Below, piece by piece: positions 1-6,212 of a stretch of 7,892 bases of DNA. The stretch covers positions 1 to 7,892 of the forward strand of contig NZ_DATBUM010000106.1 in the NCBI RefSeq assembly GCF_036516095.1, read 5' to 3'. The stretch's first letter is position 1. Each line of letters begins with the position of its first letter. The position numbers were made by a program, and so were the translations under genes. The notes beneath the pieces were generated by a model. It worked only from the letters and a program-made list of their open reading frames with translations. It was not told where the DNA came from and searched no databases. The stretch is from Fusobacterium_C sp036516095. Lineage in GTDB: Bacteria > Fusobacteriota > Fusobacteriia > Fusobacteriales > Fusobacteriaceae.

Positions 1-173
1 ACCAAACATGTTAACACTGCTACTCCTGTAACAATAACTGCTCTTAGTCCAAATACATAAACAGCAACAAGAAATGCAGGTATCAATGCAATAATGACAT
101 CATACATAACAGATTCAACTGTCTCTGAAGTTCTTATATGAGGTGATGGCCCCATTTTTAATATGCTACTCAC
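1..173 (-). CDS. rnfD: RnfD, ion-translocating electron transport complex subunit D (N-terminal part)
   Basis: Only the first 57 codons are in the window; the gene continues past position 1. The start is a GTG at 173-171, preceded by a strong AAGGAGG five bases upstream. The translation begins MSSILKMGPSPHIRTSETVE, and the GPSPHIR segment at residues 8-14 is typical of RnfD/NqrB-family N-termini. It is followed by a hydrophobic stretch (about residues 27-57, containing IIALIPAFLVAVYVFG), which is the first membrane segment or two. In the family, RnfD is an integral membrane subunit carrying covalently bound FMN on a threonine and takes part in ion-coupled electron transfer; that flavin site lies outside this window. 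It starts 22 bases after the rnfC stop codon and is surely co-transcribed with it. An ATG at codon 7 is possible, but the GTG has the better-placed ribosome binding site. Confidence 0.93.
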   Translation of the reverse strand, partial: MSSILKMGPSPHIRTSETVESVMYDVIIALIPAFLVAVYVFGLRAVIVTGVAVLTCL

Positions 174-178
174 GTTAT

Positions 179-185
179 CCTCCTT
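179..185 (-). promoter_or_regulatory. Ribosome binding site of rnfD
   Basis: The minus strand reads AAGGAGG here, five bases (ATAAC) before the GTG at 173-171. This near-perfect Shine-Dalgarno sequence supports the non-ATG start of rnfD over the internal ATG at codon 7. Confidence 0.85.
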
Positions 186-195
186 ACATTTCGTT

Positions 196-1506
196 TTATT
201 TCTTCATAGATCGTAATTTTGCTTTTCCTATTTTAATTGCTTCTGTTAATGGTCTGTTTGCCGGACAAATAAATGCACAAGAACCACATTCAATACAATC
301 CATCAAATGATAATTTTGCAATCCTTCCCATTGTTGGAAAGCAGCTAATCTTGCAAACATAACAGGTTCCAAACTCATAGGACAAGCACTGACACATTTT
401 CCACAACCAATACATGCTTTTGGTTTGTATGGATTCGTTTCTTCAGTTGTTAAAGCTAATAACCCGGAAGTTCCTTTAATGACAGGAGCTTCTTCTGAAA
501 ATTGAGCCATTCCCATCATAGGTCCTCCCATCACTAGTTTATCTACTTTTTCTCGATCTACTCCACACGCATCTAATAAGTAAGAAAATGGAGTTCCAAT
601 AGCAATTCTAACATTTTTAGGTGTTGCAGTCGCTTTCCCTGAAACAGTCACTACTTTTTCAATCAACGGAGTTCCATGTACCAATCCTTCATAAATCGCT
701 GCGGCTGTTCCGGTATTTTGTACTACAACTCCCACAGCAGAAGGCAACTTTCCGGATGGAACTTCTCTATTTAAAACCGCTTTGATTAGTTGTTTTTCTC
801 CTCCTTGAGGATATTTTGTTTTCAACGGAGCAATTTCAATTCCTGTTCCTTCTGCAGCTTTTTTCATATTTGCAATTGCTTCCGGTTTATTTTCTTCAAT
901 CCCAATAATCGCTGTGGAAACTCCTAAGATTTTTTTAATAATTTTTACTCCTTCAATAATAGAAGAAGGATTTTCTAACATCAAACGATTATCCGAATTC
1001 AAATATGGTTCACATTCAGCACCATTTAATAATAAAGTATCAATCTTAGTATCTGCAGGAGGATTTAATTTTACATGAGTAGGAAAACTTGCCCCCCCAA
1101 TTCCTACAATTCCTTTCTCTCTTATCATTGCTAATAATTCTTTTACCTCGGCAGTTTCCCAATTTTCAATTTTACTAAGTTCTGCCCAAGTTTCTTGCCC
1201 GTCATTCTCAATGACAATTGATTTACAGGTTCCCATCAACGGGAATACTCTTTCTTCAATTTTCTTTACCATCCCGCTTACCGGAGAGTGAATAGGTGAG
1301 GTTAAAAAACCTTGTGAATCTGCTATTTTTTGACCTTTCAACACTTGATCTCCCACTGCTACAATAGGATCCAAAGGTGCTCCTATATGTTGTAATAGTG
1401 GTACATACAGCGTTTTAGGTGCTTCCAGTTTTTCTACGGGAAAAGTTTCAGTTTGCAATTTATTTTCAGGTGGATGAACACCGCCTCTGAAACCAAAAAA
1501 TTTCAT
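196..1506 (-). CDS. rnfC: RnfC, ion-translocating electron transport complex subunit C
   Basis: A complete 436-residue protein. RnfC is the peripheral, cytoplasmic-side subunit of the Rnf complex that binds FMN and NAD(H) and passes electrons through two [4Fe-4S] clusters; the complex couples ferredoxin:NAD+ electron transfer to Na+ or H+ pumping. Visible features, in order: the RnfC signature start FRGGVHPPENK (6-16); a lipoyl-like barrel region (about 30-105, with HSPVSG at 73-78); the glycine-rich flavin/NADH-binding region GIGGASFPTH (135-144) and NGAECEPYL (161-169), as in the complex I 51-kDa subunit; an SLBB-like region around 265-310; and two ferredoxin motifs, C365-x2-C368-x2-C371-x3-C375-P and C404-x2-C407-x2-C410-x3-C414-P. 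No key residue is missing. The length fits the short RnfC form, which lacks the long alanine/lysine-rich tail of gammaproteobacterial RnfC. The ATG has an AAAGGAG seven bases upstream (1514-1520). It is the first gene of its unit, 22 bases before rnfD. Confidence 0.97.
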   Translation of the reverse strand: MKFFGFRGGVHPPENKLQTETFPVEKLEAPKTLYVPLLQHIGAPLDPIVAVGDQVLKGQKIADSQGFLTSPIHSPVSGMVKKIEERVFPLMGTCKSIVIENDGQETWAELSKIENWETAEVKELLAMIREKGIVGIGGASFPTHVKLNPPADTKIDTLLLNGAECEPYLNSDNRLMLENPSSIIEGVKIIKKILGVSTAIIGIEENKPEAIANMKKAAEGTGIEIAPLKTKYPQGGEKQLIKAVLNREVPSGKLPSAVGVVVQNTGTAAAIYEGLVHGTPLIEKVVTVSGKATATPKNVRIAIGTPFSYLLDACGVDREKVDKLVMGGPMMGMAQFSEEAPVIKGTSGLLALTTEETNPYKPKACIGCGKCVSACPMSLEPVMFARLAAFQQWEGLQNYHLMDCIECGSCAFICPANRPLTEAIKIGKAKLRSMKK

Positions 1507-1546
1507 ATGAACACTCCTTTCTTACTAGTTAAATTTCCACAGATTA

Positions 1547-1617
1547 AGTGTAACACATTTCATTCTAAAATTCTATAAAAATTTTAAATATTAGTTAACA
1601 AATTAAAAAAAACTCAA
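1547..1617 (-). promoter_or_regulatory. Probable promoter region of the rnf operon
   Basis: The rnf genes need their own promoter because an intrinsic terminator lies upstream. The region is very AT-rich and offers several weak sigma70-type matches on the minus strand, so I cannot fix one. (a) TTGAGT at 1617-1612, 18-base spacer, TAATAT at 1593-1588. (b) TTGTTA at 1601-1596, 18-base spacer, TATAGA at 1577-1572. (c) An extended -10, TGTTACACT at 1555-1547, without a clear -35. Option (c) would give a leader of about 35 bases before the rnfC ATG, the others 60-75 bases. Each hexamer in (a) and (b) matches only about four of six consensus positions. Confidence 0.35.
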
Positions 1618-1720
1618 TTTCTTATTTTTTATTGTATTCTTTACTTTTTTTGTAATATTATTCTTGAAATAGAGTGACTTTTTTTGTAGCATATCGAAAG
1701 TGAAAGTGTTCGTTTTTTGC

Positions 1721-1751
1721 ATTTAAAAAGGCCAAGTGTTCACTTGACCTT
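1721..1751 (-). terminator. Intrinsic terminator of the gyrA-to-pth transcript
   Basis: On the minus strand AAGGTCAAGTG (1751-1741) and CACTTGGCCTT (1738-1728) pair over 10-11 positions with one G-U wobble. They enclose a very short loop (GAAC if the last pair stays open). A T-run at 1729-1725 follows. The hairpin begins five bases past the pth stop codon, as expected for the end of that operon. On the plus strand it is followed by an AT-rich stretch with a T-run only further on (1761-1766), and no plus-strand gene reads into it, so I call it for the minus strand only. Confidence 0.88.
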
Positions 1752-1756
1752 AACAA

Positions 1757-2317
1757 TTATTTTTTATTATATTTTTGCATCATTTTATCAGAATTTTTAT
1801 TATCAATCCAGTCTTCTATTCCTTCGACCGCCAACTCTAACATAGACTGCAATTCTTCTTCTTCCGATTTTTGAAACTCTCCAGTGACAAAGTCAATCAC
1901 ATTCCCTTTTGTGCCTCCAATTCCACACTTGATTCTGCAAAATTCTTGCCCAATATGAGAAATAATAGACTTAATCCCATTATGTCCTCCAGAACTTCCT
2001 TTGATTTTATATCGAAGTTTTCCTAATGGTAGATCTTTATCATCATATACAATCAACATTTCACAGGTAGGATCTATTTTGTAAAATTGTATGATTTCGT
2101 GAACAGCGTTTCCACTTAGATTCATATATGTCTGAGGTTTTAAAAAATATATTTTCTCTCCTTGTATTGTCGTTTCTACTATCTTCGATAAAAATTTTTC
2201 CTTTTCTCCTGAAAGGGCATGTTTTTTTAAAAATAAATTTATTGCCATAAATCCTACATTATGACGAGTTTTTTCATATTTCTTTCCCGGATTTCCTAAA
2301 CCTACAACTAATTTCAT
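1757..2317 (-). CDS. pth: Peptidyl-tRNA hydrolase
   Basis: A complete 186-residue protein of the bacterial Pth family (about 190 residues is usual). It cleaves the ester bond of peptidyl-tRNAs that drop off ribosomes, freeing tRNA for reuse, and is normally essential. The N-terminal VGLGNPGKKYEKTRHNVGF (5-23) contains the conserved N9 and the catalytic H19. Further family residues are N66 in the YMNLSG segment, D92 in YDDKDLPLG (the partner of the catalytic histidine) and N113 in SSGGHNGIKS. The C-terminus is lysine-rich and rather short. Its ATG lies two bases after the pheT stop (TAG-CC-ATG), and the only good Shine-Dalgarno is 16 bases upstream inside pheT, so translation is probably coupled to pheT. 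It is the last gene of the unit, directly before the terminator. Confidence 0.97.
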   Translation of the reverse strand: MKLVVGLGNPGKKYEKTRHNVGFMAINLFLKKHALSGEKEKFLSKIVETTIQGEKIYFLKPQTYMNLSGNAVHEIIQFYKIDPTCEMLIVYDDKDLPLGKLRYKIKGSSGGHNGIKSIISHIGQEFCRIKCGIGGTKGNVIDFVTGEFQKSEEEELQSMLELAVEGIEDWIDNKNSDKMMQKYNKK

Positions 2318-2319
2318 GG

Positions 2320-4707
2320 CTATTGTCGAATTTCTCCTTGATATTTTTCTTGAATCATTTTTAAAATGGAATGAATATTTTCTTCAATTTCTACATCCGA
2401 AAGAGTTTTTTTCTTATCTCGAAATACAATACTCATGGCAACCGATTTTTTCCCTTCTCCTAGATTTTCCCCATAATATACATCAAAAATATCGATATGC
2501 TCAATCAAAGGATGTTTCTTTTGAATCATCTTTATCATATCTCCCACTAAAATATCTTGCTCCAATACAATAGCTAAATCTCTTAAAACAGCCGGATATT
2601 TACTTACTCTTTCATATCCTATTTTTTTCTTAGCATATTTTTTCATTCCGCTGATATTCAATTCCGCCAAATAAACTCTCTCTTTTTTGATTTCCATCGC
2701 TTCCGCTATATCCGGATGAATTTCTCCAAAACTTCCAATACACTCTCTTCCAATTTGGATATCGGCACTTCTTCCTGGATGGAAATTAGGATCTACAGAT
2801 CTTACTAAAGTATGATTTTGAATTCCTATCGCCTTCAAAACAGTTTCTACATAAGCTTTCATATCATAAAAATCATAACTTTCTTTTCCTGTGGTCCACA
2901 AAGTTTTATCTTTATGCCCTGCCAAAACAATTCCAAGATGAATATCTTCCTGTGCTAAATCTTCTCCTTCTATCTTGGAAAAAGTTTTTGCAACTTCTCC
3001 AAATTTTAAATCATATTGATTTCGATTAAAATTATCCCTAACATTACTCAATAAACTGTATTGTAAGTTTGGTCTCATCATTGCCATATCTTCACTTAAA
3101 GGATTCTGAATTTCCAGTACAGGTTGAGTATAATGCAAAATTTGTTTTGCTTTTTGTGGTATAAAACTATAATTGATTACTTCATGTAATCCCATTTCTG
3201 TTACTAGTTTTTTAAAATATTCTTGTGTCTCATATCTTTCAGAAGTCTTTCCGGCTGAAATATCCTCTTTCGGCATTTTAGCTTCAATATTATCAAAGCC
3301 ATACATTCGAATAATTTCTTCATAAATATCCGCCGGTCTTGTTAAATCGGCACGATGACTTGGAGGTGTTACCAATAAAGCATTCGGTCCATATGGTTTA
3401 ATCAAAATTTCTAAATTGGTTAAAATATTCCCTATGGTATCAAGTTCTAAAGGTTTTCCAACAAATTTATTTACTTTCTCCATATTAACAGGAATTTCTA
3501 CCCCTTCTCTCTTGACTAGATATTTATCTAACGGTTTCGATAAAATTTCCCCTCCTGCCACTTGTTGAATTAAAGAAGCAGCTCTATCCATTGCATATGG
3601 AATTCCTTCCGGATCCATTCCTCTTTCATTCCTATAAGAGGAATCCGTAAAAATTCCTAAAGTTCTTGAAGTTTTTCGAATATTTTCAGGAGTAAAATAG
3701 GCCACTTCTAAAAAAATATTTTTTGTATTTATATCAATCTGTGTTGCTTCTCCTCCTATGACTCCGGCAATCGCAACGGGTTTTTCAGCATCGGCAATCA
3801 CCAATTCTCCATTTAATTCTCGTTCCACTCCGTCCAAAGTAACAATACTTTCTCCTTCTTTCGCAGTGCGCACAAAGATTTCATTTCCGGATAATTTATC
3901 AAAATCAAAAGCATGCATCGGTTGATTACATTCAAACATTACAAAATTCGTAATATCTACAATATTATTAATTGGCTTCAATCCCATACTTCGAATTCTT
4001 TGTTTTAACCATTCCGGAGATTCCCCAACTTTCACATTTTTAATTAATCTTCCCATATATCGGTGACATCGTTCTTTATCCTCTACTGTAATTTTAGCCT
4101 GGGTCGATACTTGATCAATAATTTCATCCATCACAATCATAGGATATTTAATTTTTCTTTCAAAATACGCACCAATTTCTCTGGCAATTCCTAAATAAGA
4201 CAAACAATCGGGTCTATTAGGTGTAATTTCTAATTCAAAGACAACATCATCTAACTGTGCATATTTTCTATATTCTGCTCCAATGGGAGCGTCCTCCGGT
4301 AAAATAATAATTCCATCTCCACTTGTACCAATTCCCAGCTCCACTTCAGAACATAACATTCCATATGATTCTACTTTACGAATCTCGCTTTTTTTAATCT
4401 TAAAATCACCGGGTAATATCGCTCCAATTTTCGCAACAACTACCTTATCTCCCAATTTATGATTGAAAGCTCCACAAACAATTTGTAAAGTTTCTTCTCC
4501 AATATCTACTTGTAATAAAGTCAACTTGTCTGAGTTTGGATGTTTCTGATAATCTATAATCTTTCCAATGACCACATGTTCCAAATGTTTTCCCTGCTCT
4601 TCAATGTTCTCTACCTCTTGTCCAATCATTGTTAGAGCCTTTTCTAACTCCAGCACATCTTCTTTCAAGTCCACATATTGTTTTAACCAATTTAATGAAA
4701 TTAACAT
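2320..4707 (-). CDS. pheT: Phenylalanyl-tRNA synthetase beta chain
   Basis: A complete 795-residue beta chain of the alpha2-beta2 PheRS, the same length as the E. coli protein. The enzyme charges tRNA-Phe with phenylalanine in the cytoplasm; the beta chain binds tRNA and hydrolyses mischarged Tyr-tRNA-Phe. Domains seen: N-terminal MLISLNWLKQYVDL; an OB-fold tRNA-binding (EMAP-like) domain at about 39-150 with the HPNSDKL motif at 56-62; the B3/B4 editing domain at about 210-385, including GGEATQI and the SSYRNERGMDP segment near 356-366; a B5 domain at about 400-475 with the acidic RPADIYEEIIRMYGF segment (457-471); a catalytic-like but inactive core at about 490-690 with NFHPGRSADI (641-650); and the C-terminal ferredoxin-fold anticodon-binding domain from about 702, starting SKYPAVLRDLAIV. 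The ATG has GGAGG seven bases upstream (4715-4719) and lies 18 bases after the pheS stop. Confidence 0.98.
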   Translation of the reverse strand: MLISLNWLKQYVDLKEDVLELEKALTMIGQEVENIEEQGKHLEHVVIGKIIDYQKHPNSDKLTLLQVDIGEETLQIVCGAFNHKLGDKVVVAKIGAILPGDFKIKKSEIRKVESYGMLCSEVELGIGTSGDGIIILPEDAPIGAEYRKYAQLDDVVFELEITPNRPDCLSYLGIAREIGAYFERKIKYPMIVMDEIIDQVSTQAKITVEDKERCHRYMGRLIKNVKVGESPEWLKQRIRSMGLKPINNIVDITNFVMFECNQPMHAFDFDKLSGNEIFVRTAKEGESIVTLDGVERELNGELVIADAEKPVAIAGVIGGEATQIDINTKNIFLEVAYFTPENIRKTSRTLGIFTDSSYRNERGMDPEGIPYAMDRAASLIQQVAGGEILSKPLDKYLVKREGVEIPVNMEKVNKFVGKPLELDTIGNILTNLEILIKPYGPNALLVTPPSHRADLTRPADIYEEIIRMYGFDNIEAKMPKEDISAGKTSERYETQEYFKKLVTEMGLHEVINYSFIPQKAKQILHYTQPVLEIQNPLSEDMAMMRPNLQYSLLSNVRDNFNRNQYDLKFGEVAKTFSKIEGEDLAQEDIHLGIVLAGHKDKTLWTTGKESYDFYDMKAYVETVLKAIGIQNHTLVRSVDPNFHPGRSADIQIGRECIGSFGEIHPDIAEAMEIKKERVYLAELNISGMKKYAKKKIGYERVSKYPAVLRDLAIVLEQDILVGDMIKMIQKKHPLIEHIDIFDVYYGENLGEGKKSVAMSIVFRDKKKTLSDVEIEENIHSILKMIQEKYQGEIRQ
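2334..2339 (-). promoter_or_regulatory. Distant ribosome binding site of pth, inside pheT
   Basis: AAGGAG on the minus strand overlaps the codons for Q790-E792 of PheT. It sits 16 bases before the pth ATG, longer than the usual 5-10. No closer purine-rich match exists, because the intervening bases encode the last PheT codons and the TAG. Ribosomes finishing pheT may therefore re-initiate at pth. Confidence 0.5.
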
Positions 4708-4725
4708 AACTTTTCCTCCAGAATT

Positions 4726-5739
4726 TTAGAATTGTTTTAAAAATCGAATATCATTTTCAAAAAAGGCTCGTAAATCATCAATTCCTAATCGTAACATGGC
4801 AATTCTTTCAATTCCCATTCCAAAAGCAAAACCACTTACTTCTTCTGGATTATATCCTCCAGCCTTTAATACCTCAGGATCTACCATACCGCATCCCATA
4901 ATTTCTAACCAACCGCTTCCTTTACATACTCTACATCCCTCTCCATGGCAGATATTACATTCCACATCCATTTCTGCACTCGGCTCTGTAAAAGGGAAGA
5001 AATGCGGTCTAAAACGAACTCTTCTATCTCCAAATACTTCTTTCACAAAATTTGTTAAAATTCCTTTCAAATCTGCAAAGGAAATATTATCTCCAATGAC
5101 TAAGCCCTCCATTTGATGAAACATAGGGGTATGAGAAACATCATAATCCGGTCGATATACCTTTCCCGGACAAATCATTCTAAAGGGAGGTTTATGCTCT
5201 AACATATATCGAATTTGAACCGGAGAAGTTTGTGTTCTTAACACTACTTCCGGATTGATATAAAAAGTATCCGTCAAATCTCTGGATGGATGAGTTTGAG
5301 GAATATTTAAAGCATCAAAATTATATTTGACATATTCGATTTCAGGCCCGTCAGCCACATCAAATCCCATATTTGTAAAAATATTTTTCATAAAATTCAT
5401 CGTTTCTGTAATGGGATGCTCAGTTCCAAGAGAAAGATTCCTACTTGGCAAACTGATATCAATAATTTCTTCTTTCAAATTTTTTTCTTTCTGCTCCTTA
5501 ACTAAGATAGCATTTTTCATAGAGAAAGCCTCTAAGATTTCATTTTTCGCTTCATTAATCAGCTGCCCTATTTTAGGTTTTTCTTCTGCAGACAAATTTT
5601 TCATTTCCTTTGATAGATCTGTCAACTTTCCTTTTTTCCCCATATACTTGATTCTTAGTTCATCCAATTGACCTAAGGAACTCACAAGTTCAATTTCTTT
5701 TTTTGCCTCTTCTCTTAAAGCTGTGATTTCTTGTTTCAT
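4726..5739 (-). CDS. pheS: Phenylalanyl-tRNA synthetase alpha chain
   Basis: A 337-residue class II aminoacyl-tRNA synthetase catalytic subunit, partner of the downstream PheT. Residues 1 to about 85 are charged and helical, the coiled-coil arm that contacts tRNA. The catalytic domain follows: GTEHPITETM (106-115), the RTQTSPVQIRYM segment (168-179), CPGKVYRPDYDVSHTPMFHQ (190-209) with motif 2 features, and motif 3 GFAFGMGIERIAML (303-316) with its arginine at 312. A cysteine cluster C261-x2-C264-x4-C269-x2-C272 may bind zinc and resembles the insert known in many Gram-positive PheS proteins. I chose the ATG at 5739. The frame also opens at a TTG at 5751, but that codon and the next ones overlap the GGAGGG ribosome binding site, and MKQEI is the more natural N-terminus. 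It lies 17 bases after the phosphoesterase stop and 18 before pheT. No T-box or leader peptide fits directly upstream. Confidence 0.97.
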   Translation of the reverse strand: MKQEITALREEAKKEIELVSSLGQLDELRIKYMGKKGKLTDLSKEMKNLSAEEKPKIGQLINEAKNEILEAFSMKNAILVKEQKEKNLKEEIIDISLPSRNLSLGTEHPITETMNFMKNIFTNMGFDVADGPEIEYVKYNFDALNIPQTHPSRDLTDTFYINPEVVLRTQTSPVQIRYMLEHKPPFRMICPGKVYRPDYDVSHTPMFHQMEGLVIGDNISFADLKGILTNFVKEVFGDRRVRFRPHFFPFTEPSAEMDVECNICHGEGCRVCKGSGWLEIMGCGMVDPEVLKAGGYNPEEVSGFAFGMGIERIAMLRLGIDDLRAFFENDIRFLKQF

Positions 5740-5743
5740 AATT

Positions 5744-5749
5744 CCCTCC
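5744..5749 (-). promoter_or_regulatory. Ribosome binding site that sets the pheS start
   Basis: The minus strand reads GGAGGG here, four bases (AATT) before the ATG at 5739-5737. It overlaps the second and third codons of the longer frame that would start at TTG 5751, which argues that the TTG is not the start. Confidence 0.85.
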
Positions 5750-5756
5750 AAAATCC

Positions 5757-6212
5757 CTATAATCTTTTTAATTTTATTTCTACTTTTTTATTTTGTAAAT
5801 CTAAAATTCCATACTTTCCATCTTGAGCCGCCCCAGGATTTGCTAAAATGATGTCTTTTTCTTCCAAAAATTCACGGTGTGTATGTCCAAATAAAATAAT
5901 ATCACATTTCATTTTCTTTCCCATTTCTCGTAAAGAATAATAACTTGACTTCACTCCATATAAATGCCCATGCGTTAAAAAAATTCGTTTTCCTTCCAAA
6001 AAAATTATTTTTTCTTCTGAAAAATGAGAATCCCAAAAATCACAATTTCCTCTGACAATCTCAAAAGGAATCTCAGAATAAAGATACGATAATTCTTCAA
6101 AGTCTTTCGTATAATCTCCCATAGCAAAGACCCGTTCCGGTTTTTCTTTTTCCATCATTTCTACTAAAAAGGAGAAATGGCGATGAGAATCTGTTATAAA
6201 TAGAATTTTCAT
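5757..6212 (-). CDS. Metallophosphoesterase of the MJ0936/YfcE (calcineurin-like) family
   Basis: A complete 151-residue protein, slightly shorter than its relatives (about 165-185). It carries the full set of two-metal phosphoesterase motifs: D8-x-H10 in ITDSHRH, G32-D33 in MGDY, G55-N56 in RGNCD, H81-G-H83 in LTHGH, and G109-H-T-H112 in LFGHTHREF, followed by NPGAA (125-129). Together these give the expected metal ligands D8, H10, D33, N56, H81, H110 and H112. Family members hydrolyse phosphodiesters or phosphomonoesters in vitro with Mn2+ or Ni2+, but the natural substrate is generally unknown and cannot be told from sequence. There is no signal peptide or membrane segment, so it is cytoplasmic. 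Its ATG overlaps the gyrA stop (ATGA, 4 nt) with GAGG four bases further upstream (6217-6220). The stop is 17 bases before the pheS ATG. Its place between gyrA and pheS shows co-expression, not function. Confidence 0.92.
   Translation of the reverse strand: MKILFITDSHRHFSFLVEMMEKEKPERVFAMGDYTKDFEELSYLYSEIPFEIVRGNCDFWDSHFSEEKIIFLEGKRIFLTHGHLYGVKSSYYSLREMGKKMKCDIILFGHTHREFLEEKDIILANPGAAQDGKYGILDLQNKKVEIKLKRL

Noticed and set aside
1507..1756. A small gene or structured RNA in the pth-rnfC spacer
   Set aside because: Apart from the terminator hairpin the 250 bases are low-complexity A/T with no ribosome binding site plus open frame and no second strong hairpin.
2316..2573. Plus-strand open frame of 85 codons opposite the 3' end of pheT
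   Set aside because: It lies wholly antisense to pheT apart from its first few bases, has no good ribosome binding site and shows no family resemblance.
4796..5671. Two plus-strand open frames (4796-5116 and 5327-5671) opposite pheS
   Set aside because: Both are antisense to strongly conserved pheS sequence, and their Ser/Phe/Ile-rich translations look like shadows of Glu/Lys-rich coding on the other strand.
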